A program made the position numbers and the translations under genes. The notes beneath the pieces were generated by a model. It was given only the letters and a program-made list of their open reading frames with translations, was not told the origin of the DNA and did not search any database. Source: UBA1731 sp045595285 (lineage in GTDB: Bacteria; Verrucomicrobiota; Kiritimatiellia; RFP12; UBA1067). From it: a stretch of 61,057 nt of DNA. Positions 24,510-34,694 of the stretch are shown here, one piece after another. How positions within the stretch are numbered: the first letter of the stretch is position 1; each line of letters begins with the position of its first letter. The stretch spans positions 1 to 61,057 of the forward strand of contig JAZOAC010000120.1 in NCBI GenBank assembly GCA_045595285.1, read 5' to 3'.

Positions 24510-25256
24510 ATGAGAATGTCCGAAAGAGGTTCCGTGCTGATGGAGTTGATTGTGGTGTTCCCGATCTATCTTGTCCTCTTTGGCGGCGTCTTCATGATCG
24601 GGGACATGCTTGTCAAATCGATCCGTCTGGTCTCAGCCGACAGGATTGCTGCGTTTGACGTGCAGAACAGCGCCGCCAACGGATGGCAGGGTGTTTTGTC
24701 CGGGCTTTTCCACAAAAGCCGTGAAGTTGCGGATGACGGATCCCCGGCGGATAGGCTTGCTAAAGAGTCGACGAGTCAATATTATGCCGATACTGAGGTC
24801 GAAGGGCCGTTCTCGCTCCGTGCGGCAGTTACGGTCCGGAATGATTATGCGTTGTCCGGAGACGGGACGCGTGGACGGCTCGCATATGCGGATTGGTTTT
24901 TCAAGAATTCGGTCCGCGCCCCGTCGGCGACGGATGACATGGGGCAGCTTCTTTTGGGAAACCGCGTTGCGATGTATTCCAAGGATACTAACGTTAGACG
25001 TGCGTATGCGTATAACTATTACACACTGAAGAGGGTGAAATATGCGGTATCCGAGCACACCTGGCGTGACAACTGGCGACCGATTTCCGACATCGTAAAC
25101 AGTCGCGCCACTAGATCGCGATGGTACCAAGGAGTCTACAAAGAGAACTGGCATGACGATGTGAATGATGGTGCCAATTCGAAAAAGTCTACGCATCCGA
25201 CGGGTGTGTTTGCCGAATATAACCGCTACGGCACCTTCGTCGATTGGAGCAATTGA
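24510..25256 (+). CDS. TadE-like minor pilin 2
   Basis: 248 residues from ATG 24510, placed six bases after GAGGAGAA; a TTG at 24495 would overlap the previous stop but lies before that site. Gly7 is followed by SVLMEL and the helix IVVFPIYLVLFGGVFMIG, so it has the same G/SVLME cleavage site as the first TadE-like protein. The remaining 210 residues are an outer domain rich in Tyr, Arg and Asn with no known family. It likely forms a pseudopilin complex with the neighbouring TadE/TadG proteins. Confidence 0.8.
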   Translation: MRMSERGSVLMELIVVFPIYLVLFGGVFMIGDMLVKSIRLVSADRIAAFDVQNSAANGWQGVLSGLFHKSREVADDGSPADRLAKESTSQYYADTEVEGPFSLRAAVTVRNDYALSGDGTRGRLAYADWFFKNSVRAPSATDDMGQLLLGNRVAMYSKDTNVRRAYAYNYYTLKRVKYAVSEHTWRDNWRPISDIVNSRATRSRWYQGVYKENWHDDVNDGANSKKSTHPTGVFAEYNRYGTFVDWSN

Positions 25257-25276
25257 AAAATACAGAGGAGTATCTT

Positions 25277-28200
25277 ATGAAAAAGTCAAAGATGATGGCG
25301 ATATCCATGTTTTGCGCACTGAGTGCCGCGATTTCCGTCGCTGCCGATCCGATCCGGCTTAAGTCCGGGGAGATAGATCCGTTGGCCGCGGCTGCGAGAG
25401 TGTTCGTGTCCGCAATGACCACGACCGCGAATCCCGCAGGAGAAAACGTCTATATCGTGCAGTGCAAGGGTGTGATAACCTCGGCATGGCGCAAAGGACT
25501 GATCACCAAAGGCGCCCGTGTGCTCCGCTATGTTCCGGAGAACGCCTATCTCGTGGCTGCGGATGCTGCGGCCGCAGCCGCCATCAGGGGCGGGTCTGAT
25601 TTCTCCTATTTCGGCGAGTACCGTCCGGAACATAAGCTGTCGGGCGCGGCGGACGCCGTCATGGCGCAGGCGAAGTCCGTCACCGCCGCCGGATCCGGCG
25701 CGGAGGGCGATGCCGTTGCGGCGGAGTTCGTCATCTCGCTTTTCGATGCGACGTTCACCGACGTCGTGACCGAAAGGATTTCGGCTCTTGACGGTTGTTC
25801 GGTATCCGGATCCGGATCGGGTTCCGTCATCCGGGCCAGACTCACGCAGGCGGGGCTTGCCGCAGTCGCTTCCTGGAGCGAGGTGGAATGGGTCGAACCG
25901 TTCGTCGCACCCGAACTTCTCAATAACGTGGCGGTCGATGCCGCGCGCATGAATGTCCGCTCCGTCTGGCCGTCGGGGGCGAGCGGATTGGGATTGACGG
26001 GAAGGGGACAGGTGGTCGCGGTCGCCGACACGGGGCTGGATACGGGAAACGCGTCGACCGTCCACCGGGATGTCCGCGGCCGCATATCGCGGACATACGG
26101 TGTGGGGAGAACGGGGCAGTGGGATGATCCTGACGGACACGGAACTCATGTGGTCGGATCGGTGCTCGGCAGCGGTGCGGCGTCCTCCTCGTCGTACAGG
26201 GGCGTCGCATACGAGTCTACGCTGATCATGCAGTCCATTCTGAATTCAAGCGGTGGGCTTTCGGTTCCGTCCGATCTTAATGTTCTTTTCAGTCAGGCAT
26301 ATAACGACGAGTCGGGGAAAAAAGGCGCGAGGCTACATTCGAACAGCTGGGGGTCTGGGAGTCAGAGCTACAGTTGGCTGCTTGGCGCCTACAACTACAG
26401 CAGCCAGGATATCGATCAGTTCTGCTTTGAGCACCCAGACATGCTGATATTTTTCGCGGCGGGCAATTCCGGCATAGACTACGACGAGGACGGCGTGATC
26501 GACGAAGACTCTCTCTGCAATCAGGCTACCGCGAAAAACTGCATGTCGGTCGGTGCGGCCGAGAACCAGCGGACGAGCGGGGGGTATTCCGGTTACAAAT
26601 GGGGGCAGGCCTGGCCATACAATTTTCCGGAAAGTCCGATTTCGGGCGACTACATATCGAGACCGGCCGTCTCCGGCAAACAGGGCATGGCCGCGTTTTC
26701 AAGCCGCGGTCCCTGCGATGACGGACGCATCAAACCCGATATCGTGGCACCGGGAACAGACATCCTTTCGATGCGGTCCTCCGTTGGTGAAGGCATGTGG
26801 GGATACTACAACTCGTATTACCAGTATTCCGGCGGCACGAGCATGGCAACGCCTCTCGTTGCCGGAACGGCTGCTGTGGTTCGTCAGTGGCTCGTCGAGC
26901 GCAAAGGGTTGGCGAACCCCGACGGCGCGACGGTAAAGGCCGTAATGCTGGCAGGTGCGAAAAGCCTTACCCCCGGGCAGTACGGCACGGGGGTTGCGCG
27001 CGAGATCCCCGCTTCCTATCCGAACAACGTCGAGGGCTGGGGACAGGCGAATCTCGGCAATTCCGTCGCAAACGACAACGGCGTGGAGGTCTTTGACGGA
27101 CGCGTGATATCGACCGGCGAGTCGCACACCTATAAATTCAAGGTCTCGGAACCGGGATCGGAACTCGCTTTCGTTCTTGCGTACGCCGACGCGCCTGCAT
27201 CGCTGTCCGCAAGCAGGCAGCTCGTGAACGATCTTGATCTTCTGGTCACTACGCCTTCGGGACGGAAAATCTATCCCAATTCGCGGTCTTCCGCCGATCG
27301 CGTCAACAATGTCGAAGGCGTACGCGTGTCATCGGCCGAAACCGGCGACTACACCGTGAAGGTCACCGGATATTCGGTGAATACGCCGATGTCGACCTCC
27401 TGGACGGGCGGCAAGGAGGACGCGACGCGCTATTCACTTGTGGTCAACGGCGCTGTCACGGCTCCGACCATCGAACTTCCCGACCCGCCGGACATCTACA
27501 TCCCTACATACGGGACATCTTCGTCCAACGAGTCGTACATAAAGGTCGAGTGGGGTTCGGTGGCAGGAGCCTCCTCCTACGACATCTACAGGTCGGAGAC
27601 GAATGTCCGTCCCTCGTCTCCGTTCCGTACCGGCGTATCCTCGCCGTATCTTGATTACGCTTCGTCAAGCGGCCTCGTGCCAGGCAAGAAATATTACTAT
27701 TGGGTGTCTGCGGTGAACTCCGCCGGTACGAGCTACAGTTCCTCCGATTGGGGTAATATCGCGGTCGTTCTCTCGCTCGGCCGCGACTCCGTGGAGTTCA
27801 CGGCCGCCGGAGGATCGGTGTCGGTGTCCGTGTCGGCGAATTCTTCCTGCGAGGCGACGGTGTCCGAGACGACATGGCTTACCGTATATTCATCCGGAAC
27901 GTCGGGCGGCGGTTCGTTCGTCCTGGAGGCGGAGGAGAATGATTCACAATCCGAACGTGATGCCGTGGTGCGCATAGTCGCGGGCTCCGATACGGATTAT
28001 CCCGTCACCCGTACGGTGACGGTGTCGCAGGGTGCGGCGGCCCCGGAGTTCGTAATCGTCAACCACGTGCTTGTCGGCTATAACGGTAGCGGCGGAGTTG
28101 TGACGATTCCCGCAGAGGCTCATTCGATCGGGGCATCGGTGTTCAAGAACAACGGCACCGTTACCGGCGTGATCTTCCATGACGGGGTCACAAATGTGTG

Positions 28201-31200
28201 CGATTCCGCGTTCTATGGCTGCAACGCCCTTGAGACGGTCGATTTCGGCGAAGGCCTGCGTGAAATCGGAGGGTGGGCGTTCCAGAATTCGGGATTGCGC
28301 TCGATTTCGTTGCCCGATTCGCTGGAGCGGATCGGGACCTCCGCGTTCTTCTCCTGCAAGAGTCTCGTATCCGCCGATCTCGGATCGGGCGTCAAGACGC
28401 TCCGCTACGGCGTATTCTATCTCTGCAGCGCGCTGAAGGAGATCTCGATCCCGGACAGCGTGACGGATATGGAAGACGGGCATACTTTCTACTGGTGTTC
28501 GTCGCTGGAGTCCGTTACGTTCGGAAGCGGACTGAAGGAGATCCCGAGGAACTGCTTCTTCGACTGTGCGGCCCTCAGATCCGTTACGGTCCCCGGCACC
28601 GTGGAGAGTCTCGCGTTCCGCGCGTTTTTCGGATGTACGGCCCTTTCAGACCTGACGCTCACCGACGGCGTCCGGAAGCTGGGCGAGAACGTCTTTGACG
28701 ACTGCACAGCTCTCCGTTCCGTTGTCATACCTCGTAGCGTGACGGAAATAGGAAATTACGCGTTCATCGGATGCTCGGGCCTCACCAATGTCACGTATAT
28801 GGGGAATGCGCCTGCCGTGCAGCCGGGCATCTACCGGCATACGCCGTCCGCGCTGGTGTCGTACGTCCCCGTCGGCTCCACCGGATGGAACGGAACCGCT
28901 GGCTCAACCGTTCTGCCGGCCGTGTTCCCCGCCGATGGCGGCGATGACGCCAGGGCCATATACATGCCCGGTCCTCCGGCAATCCCCGTTCTGACGGTGA
29001 CGACACGTGATTCCACCGCGAACGAAAGCTACATCGGAATTTCCTGGACGTCCGCCGACGGTGCCCTGTCATACAATCTGTACAGATCGGAGAGCGGCGT
29101 AAGGCCTTCGACGCCGGTGAAGACCGGGGTCACGTCGCCGTACCGCGATCAGGCCAATGCCTCCAGGCTCAATCCCGGCGTGCGCTACTACTATTGGGTT
29201 GAGGCGATAAACGGGAGCGGATCCTCGTTCAGCTCATCCGATTGGGGGAACATCAGCGCGGTGAATCCGCCGAACGCGCCTGACGTACCTGTTGCGACGG
29301 GGGACGAAAACGGCGTTCCCGTGTCGTGGGGCGCCGTTGACGACGCGGATTCCTACAGAATCTACAGGTCAGCTTCGTACGGTGGTGCGGGGACGATCAT
29401 CGCGGACGCGTTGACGGCGCTGGAATACACGGACTTCACCGCCGTGCCCGGTATCGATTACTGGTACCGCGTGGCGGCGGTGAACGAGGGCGGGGAATCC
29501 GTCAGCGATCCGGTCTCGGCATACAGACGAATCGCCTTGTCGGTGCCGACGGACGCATTGACCTTCCCCGGCTCCGGTTCGGCGGTGGAGGTTGCGGTGT
29601 CCGCAAACACGGAATGGTCCGCCGAATCGTCGGCATCCTGGTTGACGCTTTCCGTGACCGGTGGCGAAGGCGACGGCCCGCTCGCCGTGACGGCTTCCGA
29701 GAATCCTGCGTTGGAACCGCGTGACGGCATGGTCGAGATCACGGCCGGCCGCGGGACGGAGCACCCCGTTTCGGTTGTCATCGCGGTGTCGCAGTCTGCT
29801 GCGGACAGGACGCCCGAAGCCGGGAACGGCGTAATCAACGGGTTGGAGGTAAAACGCTATTGGCCGGATACGACATCGGGCAGAATGCTCGAATGCTCGT
29901 TCGATTTCGCACTCGGAGACGGGGTTGAATCGATGCCTGTCGAATTCAGGGTGGTTGATGTCGCCAGCGGATCGGATATCACAGAAGAATGCTCTTTTTA
30001 CGATATAGGCGCGAATGAATATGGGGATTCCTTTGAAAACGGATCCGTGATGACGGCCGGGTTCAAGAAACTGCGTGTCGATCATTATGAATACGAGGGA
30101 TGCAAGACGGTTGTTTTGAGCGTCCGTGTCGAAGACGGGGAATGGGTCGACACTCCTCCGGTCAAGGTGCAGTTCGGCAGTCGGATACTCGCTTCCGGTA
30201 AGGAAAGCTTCTATGACGGAACGAGGCATTTCACGACAAACACGCTTCTGATGGCGAACGGATACTATGACTTCTCCTTGAATCCGCTGCAGGAGGATCC
30301 TGCATCCGCATTCGGATTCGTCTATGTCGAAAATTCGCAGGATGTCGTCGTCGAGGACGGCATCATAACGACCAATACGGTATGGACGGCGGACGTGCTT
30401 CATCTTCTGAGAGGGGATGTCACGGTGCCGGACGGCGTTACGTTGACGATCTGCAACGGAGCGCATGTCCGTCTTGCAGGTGCTGTCAGGATCTATATCC
30501 TTGCGGGCGGCTGCCTGAAGCTCCAGGGGACTTCGTTCGAGAATTGGGCAATGGATGATGCTGACGGGGATAATATATATCCGCTGTCCGCAGCCGATGC
30601 TGTCTGGTTTGAGGATGGTGCAGCGAGTGCCCTTGCAGGTGAGATAAGCGGAAGCTACAATGACTACAGCGGGGATGAGACCGTAGGATTTTCGTTCCAG
30701 CAGTCCTATACCGCCGGCGAGAAGGTCGGGGATCTTCCGGTGCCTGATATTTCCGTGCCGGGATGCACCTCCGACGGATGGAAGTATCGGGATGCCGATT
30801 ATGCGCTTCAGCCGGTGGATCCCGATACGGTGATGGATGTCGGTGCGTTCGGATGTGAATATTTGCCGCTGAACGTGCAGGTCGAGTTGAGCTGGGTGCC
30901 GGCGATGCCGGCGAACGTCCATGCGATCACCTCCGGCGGCGGTATCGAGGAGTATAATGTCGGGCGACAGGTGATCATCCGGTGGGACACTGCGGTGAGC
31001 CCTACGGTGACCGGTCATCAGATAAGACTGTTTGGTGAAGGTGAAACGCTGTCCGACGAGGATTGGCAGTACGTATCCGGTGCCGAACATATCTGTTACG
31101 ATGTGCCGATCGAGGTGGGGATACAGGGCGGAGAACGGGTTTATTGCCAGATTCGTGCCATGACGGATTCCGCATTCGGAGAGACGCTGGAGTTCTCTTT

Positions 31201-32578
31201 CGTCCTGCCGCTGGTGTTCGAACTTCCTGCGACGTCTGCCTCTGTCGGCGAGTTCGGCGGATATGACTCCGTTCACGTTACGGCTAACGTGGACTGGACC
31301 GCGGAGTCTTCTGCCGACTGGATTGCGGTCGAGTATGATGGAAGCTCCTTCTCCTATACGGTAGGGGAGAACCCCGGGGAAGTCCGCTCCGGCCGGATCG
31401 CGGTCACCGGCGGCGGAATCACGAAATCGTTCACGGTCATACAGGGCGCCGGCGAGATCGAGATCACGAAGACGGCCGATCCGGTCATCAGTCCGGCGGA
31501 CGGGTGTGTCTTCGAATCTGATACATGCCTTGTCTCGATAGAATGTGACACTGCAGGTGCGCAGATCTATTACACCACGGACGGCTCCGAGCCATCTGCC
31601 CTTTCCGGCAGGCTGTATGCCTCGGCTTTCGAGATAGCGGAAACGACCGTCATCAAGGCGATCGCGGTATCCGACGGCCTCGAGGACAGCGAAATGAAAC
31701 AGGCGACTATCATAAAGGCGGGCGAGCTGACGCTCGATGATGCCCTTGACGTCACGAACGTCACAGCCGTCTGCGGCGGAGACGCGAACTGGTGCGCAGT
31801 CATCGACGGTACGGCCGTCAGGGGGTCGTCTGCGAGAAGTGGACGCATCTCTTTGGGACAGAGATCGACGCTGTCCGTCTCCGTGAGCGGTCCGGGGACG
31901 CTTTCGTTCCGCTGGAAGACGGATTGCGTGTCGGACGTGTCGGGCAATTACGGATACGATCTAGGTGCGTTTTCGGTTGACGGTTCGACACTGTCGCGGA
32001 TCGACGGCACCACCGGCTGGCAGACAATGACGGTTCCCGTGGAGGGAGCCGGGTCCCACGTCCTGCAATGGTCCTACATCAAGAACGATCGTGATGAAGG
32101 CATGTTCGTCGGCGAGGATTGTCTTTGGGTTGACTACGTGGTATGGACACCTTCCGGTGCTGGAAGCGGGGACGTGGACGTGGACATCGGCGACGGCAAG
32201 TCGATCTCCATCCCCCGCTCCTGGTTCGAACAGTACCCTGAACTTCTGGAGAAGTACGGCAGCGCTGCGGCGATGGCGGCGGCGAAGAGCGGAAAATCCG
32301 ACTGCTCCGGCAACGCGCTGTACATCTGGCAGGATTATGTGGCCGGTACGGACCCGTTGGATCCCACGTCCGTATTCAAGGTGACGGCGTTCTCGGTCGT
32401 CGACGGCAAACTGTCCGTTTCGTGGACTCCCGACCTGAACGAAGGAGGCAGCAGGTCGGAGCGCACATACAGCATATTCGGTGCCGAAAGTCCGGGACAG
32501 GATGGCTGGACCCTGATAGAGTCCGATTCCCCGGACGCAAAGTACAGATTCTTCAAGGTGACGGTGGAGATGAAATGA
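25277..32578 (+). CDS. Giant secreted subtilase with FN3, BACON and BspA repeats
   Basis: 2433 residues with a signal peptide (MAISMFCALSAAISVAA). A propeptide-like region precedes an S8 subtilisin domain with the full triad: Asp251 in VADTGLD, His288 in DGHGTHV, Ser522 in GGTSMATP. Then follow a jelly-roll-like domain (about 615-730), an FN3-like domain (about 736-830), a BACON-like domain (about 832-925), BspA/LRR_5 leucine-rich repeats (about 928-1185), two more FN3-like domains (1232-1418), a second BACON (1421-1511), a third BACON (about 1976-2058), a chitobiase C-terminal-like domain (about 2065-2142) and a C-terminal GTDPLDPTSVF module. ATG 25277 follows GAGGAG. Its place inside the tad block, 20 bases after tadE, suggests a surface protease or adhesin used with the pilus. 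Confidence 0.93.
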   Translation: MKKSKMMAISMFCALSAAISVAADPIRLKSGEIDPLAAAARVFVSAMTTTANPAGENVYIVQCKGVITSAWRKGLITKGARVLRYVPENAYLVAADAAAAAAIRGGSDFSYFGEYRPEHKLSGAADAVMAQAKSVTAAGSGAEGDAVAAEFVISLFDATFTDVVTERISALDGCSVSGSGSGSVIRARLTQAGLAAVASWSEVEWVEPFVAPELLNNVAVDAARMNVRSVWPSGASGLGLTGRGQVVAVADTGLDTGNASTVHRDVRGRISRTYGVGRTGQWDDPDGHGTHVVGSVLGSGAASSSSYRGVAYESTLIMQSILNSSGGLSVPSDLNVLFSQAYNDESGKKGARLHSNSWGSGSQSYSWLLGAYNYSSQDIDQFCFEHPDMLIFFAAGNSGIDYDEDGVIDEDSLCNQATAKNCMSVGAAENQRTSGGYSGYKWGQAWPYNFPESPISGDYISRPAVSGKQGMAAFSSRGPCDDGRIKPDIVAPGTDILSMRSSVGEGMWGYYNSYYQYSGGTSMATPLVAGTAAVVRQWLVERKGLANPDGATVKAVMLAGAKSLTPGQYGTGVAREIPASYPNNVEGWGQANLGNSVANDNGVEVFDGRVISTGESHTYKFKVSEPGSELAFVLAYADAPASLSASRQLVNDLDLLVTTPSGRKIYPNSRSSADRVNNVEGVRVSSAETGDYTVKVTGYSVNTPMSTSWTGGKEDATRYSLVVNGAVTAPTIELPDPPDIYIPTYGTSSSNESYIKVEWGSVAGASSYDIYRSETNVRPSSPFRTGVSSPYLDYASSSGLVPGKKYYYWVSAVNSAGTSYSSSDWGNIAVVLSLGRDSVEFTAAGGSVSVSVSANSSCEATVSETTWLTVYSSGTSGGGSFVLEAEENDSQSERDAVVRIVAGSDTDYPVTRTVTVSQGAAAPEFVIVNHVLVGYNGSGGVVTIPAEAHSIGASVFKNNGTVTGVIFHDGVTNVCDSAFYGCNALETVDFGEGLREIGGWAFQNSGLRSISLPDSLERIGTSAFFSCKSLVSADLGSGVKTLRYGVFYLCSALKEISIPDSVTDMEDGHTFYWCSSLESVTFGSGLKEIPRNCFFDCAALRSVTVPGTVESLAFRAFFGCTALSDLTLTDGVRKLGENVFDDCTALRSVVIPRSVTEIGNYAFIGCSGLTNVTYMGNAPAVQPGIYRHTPSALVSYVPVGSTGWNGTAGSTVLPAVFPADGGDDARAIYMPGPPAIPVLTVTTRDSTANESYIGISWTSADGALSYNLYRSESGVRPSTPVKTGVTSPYRDQANASRLNPGVRYYYWVEAINGSGSSFSSSDWGNISAVNPPNAPDVPVATGDENGVPVSWGAVDDADSYRIYRSASYGGAGTIIADALTALEYTDFTAVPGIDYWYRVAAVNEGGESVSDPVSAYRRIALSVPTDALTFPGSGSAVEVAVSANTEWSAESSASWLTLSVTGGEGDGPLAVTASENPALEPRDGMVEITAGRGTEHPVSVVIAVSQSAADRTPEAGNGVINGLEVKRYWPDTTSGRMLECSFDFALGDGVESMPVEFRVVDVASGSDITEECSFYDIGANEYGDSFENGSVMTAGFKKLRVDHYEYEGCKTVVLSVRVEDGEWVDTPPVKVQFGSRILASGKESFYDGTRHFTTNTLLMANGYYDFSLNPLQEDPASAFGFVYVENSQDVVVEDGIITTNTVWTADVLHLLRGDVTVPDGVTLTICNGAHVRLAGAVRIYILAGGCLKLQGTSFENWAMDDADGDNIYPLSAADAVWFEDGAASALAGEISGSYNDYSGDETVGFSFQQSYTAGEKVGDLPVPDISVPGCTSDGWKYRDADYALQPVDPDTVMDVGAFGCEYLPLNVQVELSWVPAMPANVHAITSGGGIEEYNVGRQVIIRWDTAVSPTVTGHQIRLFGEGETLSDEDWQYVSGAEHICYDVPIEVGIQGGERVYCQIRAMTDSAFGETLEFSFVLPLVFELPATSASVGEFGGYDSVHVTANVDWTAESSADWIAVEYDGSSFSYTVGENPGEVRSGRIAVTGGGITKSFTVIQGAGEIEITKTADPVISPADGCVFESDTCLVSIECDTAGAQIYYTTDGSEPSALSGRLYASAFEIAETTVIKAIAVSDGLEDSEMKQATIIKAGELTLDDALDVTNVTAVCGGDANWCAVIDGTAVRGSSARSGRISLGQRSTLSVSVSGPGTLSFRWKTDCVSDVSGNYGYDLGAFSVDGSTLSRIDGTTGWQTMTVPVEGAGSHVLQWSYIKNDRDEGMFVGEDCLWVDYVVWTPSGAGSGDVDVDIGDGKSISIPRSWFEQYPELLEKYGSAAAMAAAKSGKSDCSGNALYIWQDYVAGTDPLDPTSVFKVTAFSVVDGKLSVSWTPDLNEGGSRSERTYSIFGAESPGQDGWTLIESDSPDAKYRFFKVTVEMK

Positions 32579-32967
32579 CCCTGACGGTAAAGAGCGCGAT
32601 CGCGTGTGCGGCGGTTGCGGCGGCGGCGTTTGCCGCCGTCGCCGCTCCGTTTAGGCTGCCTCCCGGCGCATCTGCGGAAAAACCCGTCGGGGATGCGAAA
32701 GGGTGGCACTGCAACGGCACGTTGGGGCTTTCTTTCCAGCAGGCGCAGAGAAGGCTTGCGGCTGCGGTCGCTGCGGCCGGGTGGACGCATCTGCACACGA
32801 TCGAACTGGGGAAAGACCGTGTTCTTGAAGCATGGAGCAGGGCGGACGAGGAACTTACGGTCATGATATGGAGGATATCCTCGAGGGAAAGCGCCTTTTC
32901 GTACGGTGTGAGCAAAAAAGCAGGAGCAGACAATTTCGGAGGACCTGAAAAGGTGGGGGGACGATGA
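32575..32967 (+). CDS. Small secreted protein of unknown function
   Basis: 130 residues. It starts at ATG 32575, overlapping the protease stop, and its own stop overlaps the next gene's ATG. A signal peptide is clear (AIACAAVAAAAFAAVAA). The mature part of about 105 residues has one conserved-looking amphipathic segment (LSFQQAQRRLAAAVAAAGWTHLHTI) and a beta-rich end (EELTVMIWRISS). I do not recognise a family. Its tight coupling between the giant protease and the second phosphatase makes a regulatory, chaperone or inhibitor role possible. Confidence 0.8.
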   Translation: MTLTVKSAIACAAVAAAAFAAVAAPFRLPPGASAEKPVGDAKGWHCNGTLGLSFQQAQRRLAAAVAAAGWTHLHTIELGKDRVLEAWSRADEELTVMIWRISSRESAFSYGVSKKAGADNFGGPEKVGGR

Positions 32968-34694
32968 GCCCGTTTGGATACATAAAAGCGGCGGCCTTGA
33001 GCGATGTGGGCCGCAAGCGCAAGAACAACGAAGACAATTTCGGTGCATTCCCGTCGATTGGCGTTTGGTGCGTGGCTGACGGCATGGGCGGCGGAGACGA
33101 CGGGGAAGTCGCGTCCGCAGCAGTCGTGCGTGAAATAGAGGGATTCGCATCGAAGTTCGCATTCCCTTCGGGGGGTGCATATTCGGCTGATGATCTTGCT
33201 CGAGGAATCGCCGATGCAGTAGATGCGGCGTCGGCATGGATATTCGACCGGACAAAGGAATTGCGCCTGTCGAGCTGCGGTTCAACTGTTGTGGGAGTTG
33301 TGCTGGATGCGGTTTCCCCTGGCAAAGCGGTTGCATTCCATGCCGGCGACAGCCGACTTTACCGAATTCGGGGAAAGAAGATAAAGCAGATAACCACGGA
33401 TCATTCAGCAGCTGAACTCATTGGAGCAAAAGATGAGTCGAAGGTGAATCCGATGTTCAGAGGGATGGTTCTCAGAGCTGTAGGCGTCAGACGAAATGTT
33501 GATGTTGAACTGACTGATTTCGATGTCAAGCGGGGTGATCGCATACTGATATGCAGTGATGGGCTTTCTCGCATGGTGCCAGATCGTGAGTTGGTGAAGA
33601 TATTGTCGGCTGAAACGGAATGTGAAAAGGCCGTCGCTGCCATGGTGGCGGCCGCCAATGAGGCGGGAGGCGTGGACAACATAACCGCCATTCTCCTTGA
33701 GATAGGGAATCTGCCTGAGGCGTTGGCGAAGATTCCGTTTCCGTTTGACAGGGTCGATACGAACACTGCATCCACAGGCATCGGAACGGAAGATTCCGCA
33801 ACGCAGGATACGGGTGAAGTGACGCGCATGACAAACTGTCCAGACGATATTGTGTTCGGAGAGGCGGAATCTCAGACGCATGATCAGGCTGACGAACCCG
33901 ATAGGCGAATGCCGGAAGGACATCGGATATGTCCCCGGATGTTAGTTGGCGCAATGGTTGCGGTGTTGGCGGCGTCGCTTGTGGTGTTTTTCTTTGTCCG
34001 GAGCGATCCAGACGCATCCGCGGGAAAGGAGACGACATCGGAATGTGCAGTTTCAGCGTCTGATTCCAACGCCGCCCAAAGGAGCGTTCGCAAGATCGAG
34101 CCATCTGCGCCTCGGCCTGTCGAGACTGCAACGGTTACGCAATCTGTTTCGCGTGCAGATTTGCGAACCGTGGTAAAGCCTGTTATGCTTCCCTTCCGGG
34201 GGAAGGAGCTCCAAAACGTTTCGTCTGAAACCGGGAAAACGCAAAAGGTGAATGGTCGGACATCCGTGTTGCCGCAGGCCATCAATGTTTCGACGGCTTC
34301 CGTGCCGACCGTTTCCGCCAAGCTGAAACCGGTGAATCTGGAATTCGAGGCACTTGCCGCCGTCTGCGGGAAAGAGCAGCTGTCGGCCTTTGTTGCCTAT
34401 GTGCGGCGTCGGATCGAGAAAGATGCTGAACGGTTTGATTTTTCGGAACAGATGAAACGTGCTTCGTCCAGCGCTCGGTCTGTGGTGCGGTTGAAGGATG
34501 TAAAGTCGGTGTCAAGATTCATGGTGGATTTTAAATATGTTCTGCAGTCCCTTGGAGATCCGGCGAAGTTCGTCAGAGGCGATAAGGCGCTGAATGCTGC
34601 ATGGAGCGAAATCGCTGACGGAGATGTTGAGACGCCGTCTGCGGTCAGGGCGGCTGTCAAGGTGCTTGGCGAGATGCCGGAGGCGTTGGAATGA
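32964..34694 (+). CDS. Membrane PP2C-type Ser/Thr phosphatase (module 2)
   Basis: 576 residues. The PP2C domain (about 5-250) is nearly line-for-line that of the first phosphatase: DVGRKRKNNED, DGMGGGDDGEVASA, GDSRLYRIRGKKIKQIT, ICSDGLS, GGVDNIT. The linker is Ser/Thr/Asp-rich and a membrane segment lies at about 326-346 (LVGAMVAVLAASLVVFFFV). The long coiled coil of the first phosphatase is missing, but the C-terminal domain (FEALAAVCGKEQLSAFVAYVRR to VKVLGEMPE) resembles its end. ATGA overlaps link it to both neighbours. It should oppose the kinase that follows. Confidence 0.92.
   Translation: MSPFGYIKAAALSDVGRKRKNNEDNFGAFPSIGVWCVADGMGGGDDGEVASAAVVREIEGFASKFAFPSGGAYSADDLARGIADAVDAASAWIFDRTKELRLSSCGSTVVGVVLDAVSPGKAVAFHAGDSRLYRIRGKKIKQITTDHSAAELIGAKDESKVNPMFRGMVLRAVGVRRNVDVELTDFDVKRGDRILICSDGLSRMVPDRELVKILSAETECEKAVAAMVAAANEAGGVDNITAILLEIGNLPEALAKIPFPFDRVDTNTASTGIGTEDSATQDTGEVTRMTNCPDDIVFGEAESQTHDQADEPDRRMPEGHRICPRMLVGAMVAVLAASLVVFFFVRSDPDASAGKETTSECAVSASDSNAAQRSVRKIEPSAPRPVETATVTQSVSRADLRTVVKPVMLPFRGKELQNVSSETGKTQKVNGRTSVLPQAINVSTASVPTVSAKLKPVNLEFEALAAVCGKEQLSAFVAYVRRRIEKDAERFDFSEQMKRASSSARSVVRLKDVKSVSRFMVDFKYVLQSLGDPAKFVRGDKALNAAWSEIADGDVETPSAVRAAVKVLGEMPEALE

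Noticed and set aside
32701..32720. TGGCAC sequence as a third sigma-54 promoter
   Set aside because: It lacks the spaced TTGC element and lies inside the small secreted protein gene.
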